DNA of 46,375 bases from positions 1 to 46,375 of the forward strand of contig ONXC01000019.1 of assembly GCA_900321715.1 (NCBI GenBank), given 5' to 3'. The position numbers and the translations under genes are program-made. Below are positions 9,132-17,413 of the stretch, in pieces. The notes below the pieces were generated by a model, which worked only from the letters and a program-made list of their open reading frames with translations, made no database searches and had not been told where the DNA came from. Each line of letters starts with the position of its first letter. Position 1 is the first letter of the stretch. Origin of the DNA: an uncultured Bacteroidales bacterium (GTDB lineage Bacteria > Bacteroidota > Bacteroidia > Bacteroidales > UBA932).

Positions 9132-10757
9132 ATGAAAAAAGTACTTTTGTTCCTTGCTTTCGCAGCTGCACTTGCAGCCTGCGAAAAGAACCAGGTTCCC
9201 ACATGGACCAACCCTGACCAGCAGGCTGTAACACCGGATGGCCAGACCTATGACGTACGCATCCTTCCCGTCATGACAAAGGTCACGGACACCGCATTTG
9301 AGAGCGGTGATGCAATCGGCGTTTCCATCGACCGCACGGCAGGCGCCTATGCCACCAACGAGAAACTCACCTACAACGGGACGGAGTTCTCCGGCAGCCT
9401 CAAGTGGTATGCAGAGGGCACCGATGGTGCAACCGTAAGCGCATACTATCCTTACGCCGCCGCAGTTCCCGCATCCTTCAGCGTCCAGGCCGACCAAAGC
9501 GCAGGAACATCGGCCTCAGACTTTGTGGCAGGTGCAAAGACTGGCGTCCTTCCTTCAGCCTCACCCGTTGTGATTCCCTTCAAGCACAAACTCACCAAGA
9601 TCATCCTCAACGTCACCAAGAATGTTGACGGAGACCTTGGCGCCGTAAAGCTTGGCGGAGCACGCCTTGCCGCAACTCTGGATGCCGATTTCAATGCAAC
9701 GGCCGACGCATCCGCCGCAGAAGGCACAGTAACCGCCTTCAAGAAGGATGCATCCACCTACTGCCTCATCCTTCCTCCCCAGACCGTGGCTCTTGTTGCC
9801 ACCGTGGTCACAACCGGGGACAACGAGCTTTCCCAGATACTTGAGGAAACCGCCCTTGCTGCCGGCAAGCAGTACACCATCAATATGATCGTGAACCCTT
9901 CAGACCTCAAGGTAACCTTCTCCGGAGACATCGAGGACTGGGAGGACGGCGGCACCCTTGGCGCCGACAACACCCTCATCGAGAAACTTTCCGACGGCTA
10001 TATCACCTATCATGAGGCAAAGTACACCGTTGCCAAGATGAAGGACGGCAAGTGGTGGATGACCCAGAACCTCCGCTATGTTCCGGAAGGAATCACCGTA
10101 GACGGCTCCCTTGACGGCAAGACCGTCACCAAGGTTGACGCCGGCATCTACTACCCCGTGGTTGTCAACGCTGAAAACACCCAGGCGGTATTCTCCAAGG
10201 ACGTTGAGGTTATCGCGGCACGCGGCTATCTGTATCAGGCCGAAGTAGCCCTTGGACTGAGCGTCGGCGCAATCACCTCCGTAGCCCAGGCACAGGCACT
10301 TGAAGGTGCACAGGGTCTCTGCCCTAAAGGCTGGCACGTTCCCACCGGGGACGATATAATCGGCCTTGTAGGAAAAGCCGTGAGCCCGCTCACAAATGAC
10401 ACTACCGCTCCTTACTATGACGGATCCAACGGTTCCATAGCCCTCCTGAATGCCGACGGCTTCAACATGGACGCATTCGGCGCCGTTTCCATCCAGGACA
10501 ACACCAAGACTTCCGGAACCCTTATGGGCTGGGCAAGCGGTTATCCCGACAAGATTTCTTCCGGCATGTTCATCGGCTCCACCTATGGCGGTGTAACCTA
10601 CAACACCAGCGGCGACGAAACCTCCGGCATCAAGAACCTGCAGTTCATGGGATTTTTGCCTATGACCAACAAGGCCACTGAGGCAGAATACTCCTGCAAC
10701 GGAACCAAGGTGAGTTACCGCATCGCCGGCCCTCTCCGCTGCGTCCGTAACAACTAA
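9132..10757 (+). CDS. Fimbrillin-like lipoprotein with C-terminal FISUMP domain
   Basis: About 541 residues starting at MKKVLLFLAF; two in-frame ATGs at 9123 and 9126 are alternative starts. A lipoprotein signal (ALAACEKN) is followed by a fimbrillin/Mfa-like N-terminal domain (about 25-260: FESGDAIGVSIDRTAG, LTYNG, YYPYAA, FKHKLTKIILNV) and then a FISUMP domain (about 290-541) with KDGKWWMTQNLRYVPEG, GLCPKGWHVPTGDDI and the terminal GPLRCVRNN. FISUMP (Fibrobacter succinogenes major paralogous) domains occur in surface proteins. It is probably surface-exposed and may be an adhesin or fimbrial tip-like component. It is the fourth gene of the operon and lies 6 bases before the peptidase gene. 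Confidence 0.82.
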   Translation: MKKVLLFLAFAAALAACEKNQVPTWTNPDQQAVTPDGQTYDVRILPVMTKVTDTAFESGDAIGVSIDRTAGAYATNEKLTYNGTEFSGSLKWYAEGTDGATVSAYYPYAAAVPASFSVQADQSAGTSASDFVAGAKTGVLPSASPVVIPFKHKLTKIILNVTKNVDGDLGAVKLGGARLAATLDADFNATADASAAEGTVTAFKKDASTYCLILPPQTVALVATVVTTGDNELSQILEETALAAGKQYTINMIVNPSDLKVTFSGDIEDWEDGGTLGADNTLIEKLSDGYITYHEAKYTVAKMKDGKWWMTQNLRYVPEGITVDGSLDGKTVTKVDAGIYYPVVVNAENTQAVFSKDVEVIAARGYLYQAEVALGLSVGAITSVAQAQALEGAQGLCPKGWHVPTGDDIIGLVGKAVSPLTNDTTAPYYDGSNGSIALLNADGFNMDAFGAVSIQDNTKTSGTLMGWASGYPDKISSGMFIGSTYGGVTYNTSGDETSGIKNLQFMGFLPMTNKATEAEYSCNGTKVSYRIAGPLRCVRNN

Positions 10758-10763
10758 AAAGCC

Positions 10764-12767
10764 ATGCGTAAGTGGCTCATAGCCCTTGCCCTCGGCCTGT
10801 GCATCCTTCCGGGTGCGCGGGCCGATGAGGGTATGTGGCTGGTCCAGTGCCTGGACAGGGCTCTGGAGAAGAACATGAAGGCCCGCGGCTGCAAGCTTGG
10901 CGCCCGTGAAATCTACAACGAGGAAGCGGGCGGCCTCACGGACGCAATAGTGTCCCTTGGCTTCTACTGCTCCGGCAGCATGATTTCCAATGACGGCCTC
11001 CTCATCACCAACCACCACTGCGCCTATTCCGACGTCTCAAGGCTCTCCACCCCGGAAAACAACCTTCTGGAAAACGGATTCTTCGCCCTCTCCAGGGCCG
11101 ATGAAATCCCCGTCCCGGGCCTGGAGTTCTTCTTCCTGAGGCGCGTCATAGACGTGACGGAGGAGGTGGCGGCGCTGAAGGCGGAGCTTGAAGCCGCCGG
11201 GAAGCCCGCCGGAAGCCGCAGGCTGAGTTCCATCCTTGAAAAGAAGTACAAGGACGAAACCGGCCTGGAGGCAGGCCTGCAGGGCATGTGGGCCGGGGAG
11301 AAGTACTACATGTGCCTCTACTCCAAGTACACAGACATCCGCCTTGTGGGCGCCCCGCCCGTGCAGGTTGCGGCTTTCGGCGGAGACGAGGACAACTGGG
11401 AATGGCCGCAGCACAAGGCCGATTTCGCGCTGTACCGCATCTACGATGGCGGTGAGCCCCTGCATCCCCGCCGTCACCTCAAGATTAGCACCAAAGGCTA
11501 CAAAGAAGGCTCCTACGCCATGATCATGGGATATCCGGGCCGCACGCAGAGGTATATATCGGCCGCGGAACTGGACCAGATGATTTCTGTGGAAAGGCCG
11601 GAAGTGAACCGCATCAGGGCTGCCCAGATGGAGATTATCCGTAAGTGGATGGACAAGGACCCCTCGGTTCGTTTCAAATACTCCGACAACTTCTTCTCCC
11701 TCTCAAATGTTGCAGAGCTTCAGGAAGGTGAACTTGAATGCGTGAGGCGCTTTGGCGTAATTGAAAAGCGCCGCGCGTTTGAGGCCGGAATGCCGGACCA
11801 GGATCTTCTGAAACGGCTTCAGGAGGAGGTATCGGCCACATCTTCCATAGAGAAGCAGAAGCTGTATTTCCGTGAAGCCATCTTCCGCGGGCTCATCATT
11901 TCCCGTACGCTCATGCGCATAGGAGGGGCCTCCAAGGACCTTTCCCAGCAGAAACGTTTCCTTGCCCGGGGGCTTGCAGAAACGGACCCCAGGGTGGAGC
12001 GTGAACTTCTGGAGGCATCCGTGAAGGAACTCTTCGGGGGTATTGACCCGGAACTCCTCCCTCCTTTCCATAAGGAGCTTCGTGAGCGCTTCGGGCAGGA
12101 TTACAAGGCCATGGCAGCCTGGATATGGGAGGGCTCTTTCCTGAAGGACTTTGGCGCCGTGCCGGATTCCACAATTGTGGATGGGTTTGACGGCAATATT
12201 GCCGATGATCCCCTTTTCCGCTATGTGAAGGACATCAACATGAACCTTTTCAACGGGAAGGAGCAGCATGTGGGGGATCCCATGCAGCTGCATAGGGACT
12301 ATGTCCACGCGCGGTACCGCTACCTTGAAAGCCTTGGAGTGCCGCAGTACCCGGATGCCAATTCCACAATGAGGCTTACCTACGGAAGGGTGTGCTCCAT
12401 GCGCCCCAAAGACGGTGTGTATACCCACTGGCAAAGCACCGCGGCGGGGTTAAGGGAGAAGTACTCAGAATCGGCCTATGACTTCCATTACCCGGATGCC
12501 TTCCGTGACGCGCTTCCTCCCATGGATTTCCCCGTGAACTTCCTCACGGACAACGACATAACGGGCGGAAACTCCGGATCTCCGGTCCTCAATGCGCGCG
12601 GGGAGCTTATCGGCCTTGCCTTTGACGGCAACAAGGAGTCCCTGGCCTCCAACTTTGAGTCCGTTCCCGGCTACAACATGTGCGTGTGCGTGGACATCCG
12701 CTACATCCTCTGGATCCTGCGTCACTACGCCCACCAGGACTACGTCCTCCAGGAACTTGGCCTCTAA
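10764..12767 (+). CDS. S46 family dipeptidyl-peptidase, DPP7-like
   Basis: 667 residues with a signal peptide ending near GARADEG, so periplasmic. S46 peptidases release dipeptides from the N-termini of oligopeptides and feed amino-acid fermentation in Bacteroidetes. The catalytic triad is visible: His85 in TNHHC, an Asp in GGDEDNWEWP (around 207-210) and Ser604 in GGNSGSPV. Eighteen residues after the serine there is Gly622 (LAFDGN), the position that is Gly in DPP7 (hydrophobic P1 preference) and Arg in DPP11 (acidic P1 preference), so DPP7-type specificity is expected. Last gene of the operon beginning at 3655; a large hairpin element follows. Confidence 0.92.
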   Translation: MRKWLIALALGLCILPGARADEGMWLVQCLDRALEKNMKARGCKLGAREIYNEEAGGLTDAIVSLGFYCSGSMISNDGLLITNHHCAYSDVSRLSTPENNLLENGFFALSRADEIPVPGLEFFFLRRVIDVTEEVAALKAELEAAGKPAGSRRLSSILEKKYKDETGLEAGLQGMWAGEKYYMCLYSKYTDIRLVGAPPVQVAAFGGDEDNWEWPQHKADFALYRIYDGGEPLHPRRHLKISTKGYKEGSYAMIMGYPGRTQRYISAAELDQMISVERPEVNRIRAAQMEIIRKWMDKDPSVRFKYSDNFFSLSNVAELQEGELECVRRFGVIEKRRAFEAGMPDQDLLKRLQEEVSATSSIEKQKLYFREAIFRGLIISRTLMRIGGASKDLSQQKRFLARGLAETDPRVERELLEASVKELFGGIDPELLPPFHKELRERFGQDYKAMAAWIWEGSFLKDFGAVPDSTIVDGFDGNIADDPLFRYVKDINMNLFNGKEQHVGDPMQLHRDYVHARYRYLESLGVPQYPDANSTMRLTYGRVCSMRPKDGVYTHWQSTAAGLREKYSESAYDFHYPDAFRDALPPMDFPVNFLTDNDITGGNSGSPVLNARGELIGLAFDGNKESLASNFESVPGYNMCVCVDIRYILWILRHYAHQDYVLQELGL

Positions 12768-12790
12768 CCCCTTTATGGTTCTCCCCTTTT

Positions 12791-12898
12791 GGTGGAGCCT
12801 AAAACATTAACACTCAGTCACTTATGAGGGCTTCTACCAGAACTTTTTCTAGTAGAAGCCCTCATAAGTGACTGATACAGAAGCGTTTAAGCTCCACC
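12791..12898. repeat. Palindromic MITE-like element, copy 1 (possible bidirectional terminator)
   Basis: Termini GGTGGAGC (12791-12798) and GCTCCACC (12891-12898) are inverted repeats. Inside is a 23-bp perfect stem (12815-12837 with 12852-12874), extendable to 28 bp with one mismatch and a 4-base loop. A related element lies at 39819-39924. It lies between convergent genes and its right end forms the last codons of the GH43 gene, so it may also end transcription from both sides. Confidence 0.8.
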
Positions 12899-14431
12899 GC
12901 ATTCCTTGTAATTAAACCCCTGGAAGGAAGCCGTGCCCTTCTGGCAGTAAGGCCCCACTGTAACTCCGGTGAAGCCGCCGGCAATCTCAGTGCTTATGAG
13001 TTTGGAATCAAGGCGGGCAATCTCCCTGCCGTCAAGGAGGAACTCATAGTGGTCTCCAAAAGCTTTGACTTCAAGATTGGCTTTGGCCGATGAAAGGGGC
13101 ACAGAGGCCTGTGTGTGAAGGATGCTGTGAAGGCGTATCCTCACTTCCGCGCAGGGCTTTCCGCCCTTTTCACGGGAAACATAGAACTCAATGTGGCCGG
13201 AATGAGTCTGATAGATTGCAATGCCGGCTTCACCTTCTCCCTGAAGTGATACCGTTGTCCAGAATGTGCAGTCGGGACTCTGCTGACGCCTGAGGAGTGC
13301 CGTGGGCCGGGGATTTCCCCAGTCAAAACCGCTGCCGCTTCCTTTGAGGGTAAGGATACCGTCGGAGGCGCTGTAATTGTCTTCCACGGGGTGCTGGATA
13401 TGCATCCATTCCGGGCCTATAGAAGAGAAGTCGTATTCAACGGAAACGGCCTCAGGCACTGCCGGAGCCGTGCTCAGTGGCACCATCATCTCTTCCGCCA
13501 CGGGCTTTCCACCGTTCACTACGGGCCAGTCCTTTTCCCAGGTTACAGGGGCAAGGAATGTCTCACGTCCAAGGTGATGGAAGTCTCCGCCGTACCTTCT
13601 GTATGCCAGGAAAACCATCCACCAGGAGCCATCGGCCGCCTGGAACATATCCCCGTGACCGGTTCCCTGGATATTGCTCTCCTGTCCGGCAAGGGAGCAG
13701 TGCGTGAAGATGGGGTTGCCGGGGAAGGCCTCGTACGGGCCGTAGATCTTGCGGCTCCTTGCAACTGTCAGTTTATGGGCAAGTTCCGTTCCGCCTTCAG
13801 AGATGAGAAGGTAGTACCACCCGCCCCTTTTGTAGATGTGGGGGCCTTCGGGGAATCGGCCACCAGTACCTCTCCAAAGGGCTTTCCCTGGGCTTAGGGT
13901 GGCGCCGGTTGAAGGGTCAATCTCACAGAGGGTGATGGTGGCGTCCGGGTTGGAGACCATATAGCACTTGCCATCTTCAAAGTATAGGGACGGGTCTATT
14001 CCCTGCTGCTCCAGCCAGATGGGCTCGCTCCACGGGCCGGCCGGGTCCGTAGCCGTGACCATGAAATTGCCGCCGCCGGAAACGTTTGTCGTGATCATAT
14101 AGAACACCCCGTCATTGTAGCGGATGGTAGGGGCATAGATGCCAAGGGAGGCATTGGCATCGTCCAGCGGCAATTGTGAGGGCCTTTCCAGCACATTTCC
14201 TATCTGCTCCCAGTTCTGGAGATCGCGGCTGTGATACACCGGAACGCCGGGGAAGTAGTGGAAAGTGGAGTTTACAATGTAGTAGTCTTCACCCACGGCA
14301 ACAATGGAAGGATCCGGATTGAAGCCGGGAATGATGGGATTCCTGAGGAGGCATTCCGGAGTGGGCTCAGTGTTCTGCGTGCATGCAAGTGCAACAACCA
14401 GTACAGCAATGAAGGCCGGGAGTTTTTTCAT
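12887..14431 (-). CDS. GH43 family glycoside hydrolase lipoprotein (beta-xylosidase/arabinofuranosidase-like)
   Basis: 514 residues with a lipoprotein signal (VALACTQN). The five-bladed propeller shows the three GH43 acidic residues: Asp40 in NPDPSI (base), Asp146 in GIDPSL (pKa modulator) and Glu195 in FPEGPHI (acid). Residues after about 330 form a C-terminal beta-sandwich of the xylosidase C2/DUF1349 type (FWTTVSLQGEGEAGIAIYQ). It most likely removes xylosyl or arabinosyl units from plant polysaccharide fragments at the cell envelope. It stands alone rather than in a polysaccharide utilization locus. Its last codons lie within the right end of the palindromic element at 12791-12898. Confidence 0.9.
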   Translation of the reverse strand: MKKLPAFIAVLVVALACTQNTEPTPECLLRNPIIPGFNPDPSIVAVGEDYYIVNSTFHYFPGVPVYHSRDLQNWEQIGNVLERPSQLPLDDANASLGIYAPTIRYNDGVFYMITTNVSGGGNFMVTATDPAGPWSEPIWLEQQGIDPSLYFEDGKCYMVSNPDATITLCEIDPSTGATLSPGKALWRGTGGRFPEGPHIYKRGGWYYLLISEGGTELAHKLTVARSRKIYGPYEAFPGNPIFTHCSLAGQESNIQGTGHGDMFQAADGSWWMVFLAYRRYGGDFHHLGRETFLAPVTWEKDWPVVNGGKPVAEEMMVPLSTAPAVPEAVSVEYDFSSIGPEWMHIQHPVEDNYSASDGILTLKGSGSGFDWGNPRPTALLRRQQSPDCTFWTTVSLQGEGEAGIAIYQTHSGHIEFYVSREKGGKPCAEVRIRLHSILHTQASVPLSSAKANLEVKAFGDHYEFLLDGREIARLDSKLISTEIAGGFTGVTVGPYCQKGTASFQGFNYKECGGA

Positions 14432-14451
14432 ATCAGTTTAATTGTGTTACG

Positions 14452-14484
14452 CAAAGATAATCCATTGATAATAATTGAGGCAAA
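14452..14484 (-). promoter_or_regulatory. Promoter of the GH43 gene
   Basis: On the minus strand TTTG (14484-14481) and TATCTTTG (14459-14452) are separated by 21 bases, matching the Bacteroidetes promoter consensus. The start codon lies 20 bases downstream of the -7 box. It overlaps in opposite orientation with a -7-like TATATTTG (14493-14500) for the plus-strand gene at 14532, so the region is a divergent promoter. Confidence 0.7.
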
Positions 14485-14531
14485 TTTTTTGCTATATTTG
14501 CATAGGAAAACATTTTAAAAATCTAATAGTT

Positions 14532-14720
14532 ATGCTTGGAACAATCCTTTACATCGCCGGTCTGGTACTGGCCATCCTGGCAGTTCTTGACATCCTCAAG
14601 AAGCCCATCTCCCTTGTTGGAAAGATCATCTGCTGCGTGCTTGTGCTTATCACCAGCTGGGTAGGTCTTCTGGTTTACTATCTCTACGCAAAGGACCATA
14701 TCGTAGAGTGGTTCAAGTAA
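14532..14720 (+). CDS. Small two-helix membrane protein, phospholipase D N-terminal-like (PLDc_N)
   Basis: 62 residues starting at MLGTILYIAG; a longer frame from 14475 lacks a promoter upstream of it, while TATATTTG at 14493-14500 fits this start. Two transmembrane helices (about 3-20 and 30-51) flank a short charged loop (LDILKKPISLVGK), with YYLYAKDH at the end, the layout of free-standing PLDc_N domains. Such proteins have no known enzymatic activity. It lies 6 bases before the next gene and is probably co-transcribed with it. Confidence 0.65.
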   Translation: MLGTILYIAGLVLAILAVLDILKKPISLVGKIICCVLVLITSWVGLLVYYLYAKDHIVEWFK

Positions 14721-14726
14721 GACTCT

Positions 14727-15224
14727 ATGAAAAAACTTTTTTTAGCGGTTGTACTTGCGTGTATGGCCGTTATTTCTTACGCCCAGCGTGATGTAAAGCC
14801 GGGACGCAGCCTGGAAGTTGCCAGCGTAGAGCAGAACGACAACAACTTTTACATATACAAGGTAAAGGACAACGATGGCAACCCCGCTTACTACCTCAGC
14901 GTGAGCCGTGTGGAGTATGCTTTTGAGGCGGAGATCCTGAATTCCACCACCACCTTCAGCTCTTCAAACGGCACGGTGCTGCTGTTTGGGGAAACCTATG
15001 AGGATGCCCTGGAAAACCTTGAGGAGCTCCTTGAGATGTTCACGGAAGATGACGGGGAGCAGAAGGAATTCACCTGCCTGGACGGCAGCAAGGTCCTCTG
15101 CACCCTTCACAAGGGCTGCCTTGGAAAGCACCTCAGCATTGGAGAGGCTTCCCTCACAAAGGGCAGCATCAAATCTCTCCGCTACTCCCTGAAAGTCTCC
15201 AAGAAACTGCACCCGGATATTTAG
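14727..15224 (+). CDS. Secreted protein of unknown function
   Basis: 165 residues with a clear signal peptide (MKKLFLAVVLACMAVISYAQ). The mature part is mixed alpha/beta and acidic, with an acidic helix (ETYEDALENLEELLEMFTEDDGEQ, about 92-115). I do not recognise a family. It follows the small membrane protein by 6 bases and is followed by a strong hairpin, so the two genes form a short operon. It resembles many small Bacteroidales periplasmic proteins but no motif suggests a function. Confidence 0.7.
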   Translation: MKKLFLAVVLACMAVISYAQRDVKPGRSLEVASVEQNDNNFYIYKVKDNDGNPAYYLSVSRVEYAFEAEILNSTTTFSSSNGTVLLFGETYEDALENLEELLEMFTEDDGEQKEFTCLDGSKVLCTLHKGCLGKHLSIGEASLTKGSIKSLRYSLKVSKKLHPDI

Positions 15225-15251
15225 CCGTTTTTACTAAACGCCTGATTATTA

Positions 15252-15298
15252 GCGAATTACAGCATTTACTCCCGCCCAAACAGGCGGGAGTAATTCGC
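15252..15298 (+). terminator. Nested hairpin after the two-gene operon
   Basis: ACTCCCGCC (15268-15276) pairs perfectly with GGCGGGAGT (15283-15291), and the flanking GCGAATTAC (15252-15260) is complementary to GTAATTCGC (15290-15298). There is no clear U-tract, so termination is likely but not certain. Imperfect copies of CTGATTATTAGC flank the hairpin (15243 and 15307). Confidence 0.55.
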
Positions 15299-15405
15299 AT
15301 AAAGAGCTGATAATTAGCATGTTAACTTTTACGCCTTTTCTCTTTTGCGGACGTTTTTGAGAGCGGGAGCTTCGCGTCACCGTTTTTTTTAGTTATTTTT
15401 GTGGT

Positions 15406-16122
15406 ATGGAACTGTTTTATGCTTATGAAGTAGAGGGAAGCGTGTGCCGCCTGGATCCGGATGAAAGCGCGCACTGCGTGAAGGTGCTGCGCCACAGGGC
15501 TGGGGACGCAGTGGATATCATTGACGGGCTGGGGACGCTCTATCACTGCCGCCTCACGTTGGACAGCCCTAAGGGAGCGGAGGCCCAGATTCTTTCAATG
15601 GAGGCCGATTGGGGCTCCCATCCCTACCGCCTTACCATTGGCTGCTGCCCCACAAAGAACAATGACCGCTTTGAGTGGTTTGTGGAAAAGGCCACGGAAA
15701 TTGGCGTGGACAGAATTGTCCCCTTAATTGGAGACCACTCTGAGCGCAAAGTCTATAAGACGGAGCGCGCGCAGCGCATTGCCCTGTCGGCCACAAAACA
15801 GTCCTTGAAGGCCAGGATTCCGGTAATCGATGAGCCGGTGAGCGTAAAGGATTTCATTGCCGATGGCGGCGACGGAATTAAACTCATAGCCTACTGCTTT
15901 GAGGATGAAACGCATCCGCGCAGGAGCATAATGGACGCGCTGAGGGCATTCCAGGGCCGGGAGGTGACGGTAATCATCGGCCCGGAAGGAGACTTCTCAA
16001 AGGAGGAGGCCGATAAAGCCCTCGCAGCAGGCTACATCCCCGTGCATCTTGGCCCGTCCCGCCTCAGGACGGAAACTGCGGCAGTTACCGCCGCGGAGGC
16101 AGTGTATCTGAATTTTATTTAG
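15406..16122 (+). CDS. rsmE: 16S rRNA m3U1498 methyltransferase RsmE
   Basis: RsmE methylates N3 of U1498 in the decoding region of 16S rRNA using S-adenosylmethionine. The 238-residue product is standard length: an N-terminal PUA-like part (ESAHCVKVLRHRAGD) and a SPOUT knot (IGPEGDFSKEEADKALAAG and LGPSRLRTETAAVTA, about 185-225). A -7 box TATTTTTG (15394-15401) sits 4 bases before the ATG, so the mRNA is probably leaderless. The adenosylhomocysteine hydrolase gene follows, which removes the by-product of such methylations; with 55 bases and its own -7 box between them, co-transcription is uncertain. Confidence 0.95.
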   Translation: MELFYAYEVEGSVCRLDPDESAHCVKVLRHRAGDAVDIIDGLGTLYHCRLTLDSPKGAEAQILSMEADWGSHPYRLTIGCCPTKNNDRFEWFVEKATEIGVDRIVPLIGDHSERKVYKTERAQRIALSATKQSLKARIPVIDEPVSVKDFIADGGDGIKLIAYCFEDETHPRRSIMDALRAFQGREVTVIIGPEGDFSKEEADKALAAGYIPVHLGPSRLRTETAAVTAAEAVYLNFI

Positions 16123-16143
16123 TAACTTTGCACTCTAAATGAG

Positions 16144-16164
16144 ACCCCCGGTGAGGCCGGGGGT
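16144..16164 (+). terminator. GC-rich hairpin between rsmE and ahcY
   Basis: ACCCCCGG (16144-16151) pairs with CCGGGGGT (16157-16164), loop of 5 bases. It lies downstream of a -7-like TAACTTTG (16123-16130) and would therefore be in the ahcY leader as well as behind rsmE. It may be a terminator, an mRNA stabiliser or a dispersed REP-like repeat; no U-tract follows. Confidence 0.45.
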
Positions 16165-16177
16165 GACGTAGACATTT

Positions 16178-17413
16178 ATGAGCCACATCAGAGACATAAA
16201 CCTTTGGGAAAGCGGAGAACTCAAGCTGAGCTGGGTACGCTCCCACATGCCCCTTCTGGACGGAATTGAGAAGGATTTCCGTAGGACACTGCCCTTCAAG
16301 GGCCTTAAAGTAGCCCTCAGCGTGCACCTGGAGGCCAAGACCGCGCATCTGTGCGAGGTTCTGGCTGCTGGAGGGGCCGATATGTACATCACCGGTTCCA
16401 ACCCCCTCAGCACCCAGGACGACGTAGCCGCCGCTCTGGTTCACGAAGGCCTCAACGTCTTTGCAATCCACGGCTGCAATGAAACGGAGTACTTTGAGGA
16501 TATCCGCAAGGTTTTATCGGCCGGCCCCAATATCATAATTGACGATGGCGGAGACCTTGTAACCACCATCCACAACGAATTCCCGGAGCTTATCCCCGGG
16601 GTCATAGGCGGCTGCGAGGAAACAACCACCGGCATCCTGCGCCTGAAGGCAATGGACGCCGCCGGAAAACTCCGTTTCCCCATGATGCTGGTGAACGACG
16701 CAGACTGCAAGCACCTCTTTGACAACCGTTACGGCACCGGCCAGAGCGTATGGGACGGCATCAACCGCACCACCAACCTGATTGTGGCCGGAAAGAACGT
16801 GGTTGTGGCCGGTTACGGCTGGTGCGGCAAGGGCGTCGCAATGCGCGCAAAAGGCCAGGGCGCAAGCGTGATTGTCACGGAAATAGATCCCATCAAGGCC
16901 ATGGAGGCCGTGATGGACGGCTTCAAGGTGATGCCCATGAAGGAAGCCGCCGCCCTTGGAGACATCTTTGTCACAGTCACCGGCTGCGAGGATGTTATCG
17001 GCCCGGAACACTTCCTGAGCATGAAGGACGGTGCCATCTGCTGCAACGCCGGGCACTTTGACGTGGAGGTTGCCGTGGCAAAGCTCCGCGCCATGTCCGT
17101 GAGCCACGCCCCCGCAAGGGCCAACATAGAGGCCTATACCCTTGAGAACGGAAAACGCATCTACATCATTGCAGAAGGCCGATTGGTGAACCTTGCCGCC
17201 GGAGACGGCCACCCCGCAGAGATAATGGACATGTCCTTTGCAATCCAGGCCCTGAGCGCAAAGTATCTGGCCGATAACAAGGGCCGCATCACAGAGAAAC
17301 TTAACCTTGTCCCCCGGGAAGTTGACCTTGACGTAGCACGCAGGAAACTTGCCGACTGGGGCATTGAGATTGACACTCTGACAGAAACTCAGCATAAATA
17401 TCTGTTTGGATAA
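16178..17413 (+). CDS. ahcY: S-adenosylhomocysteine hydrolase, short form
   Basis: The enzyme reversibly splits S-adenosylhomocysteine to adenosine and homocysteine with bound NAD, relieving product inhibition of methyltransferases. The 411-residue protein has the conserved VNDADCKHLFDNRYGTGQSVWDGI and the NAD-binding GYGWCGKGVAMRAKGQGA. It is about 50-60 residues shorter than the long-form enzymes: it lacks the internal insertion and the C-terminal KPxxYRY tail and ends HKYLFG, resembling the archaeal/Thermotoga type. Its stop overlaps the ATG of nhaA (TAATGG, by one base), suggesting coupled expression. Confidence 0.93.
   Translation: MSHIRDINLWESGELKLSWVRSHMPLLDGIEKDFRRTLPFKGLKVALSVHLEAKTAHLCEVLAAGGADMYITGSNPLSTQDDVAAALVHEGLNVFAIHGCNETEYFEDIRKVLSAGPNIIIDDGGDLVTTIHNEFPELIPGVIGGCEETTTGILRLKAMDAAGKLRFPMMLVNDADCKHLFDNRYGTGQSVWDGINRTTNLIVAGKNVVVAGYGWCGKGVAMRAKGQGASVIVTEIDPIKAMEAVMDGFKVMPMKEAAALGDIFVTVTGCEDVIGPEHFLSMKDGAICCNAGHFDVEVAVAKLRAMSVSHAPARANIEAYTLENGKRIYIIAEGRLVNLAAGDGHPAEIMDMSFAIQALSAKYLADNKGRITEKLNLVPREVDLDVARRKLADWGIEIDTLTETQHKYLFG

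Noticed and set aside
9900-11018. 372-residue minus-strand frame opposite the FISUMP gene
   Set aside because: It lies antisense to two clearly recognisable genes and has no motif; it is a by-product of GC-rich codon usage.
16144-16164. SAH or SAM riboswitch in front of ahcY
   Set aside because: Only a short GC hairpin of 8 bp is present, with no further helices or conserved riboswitch core.
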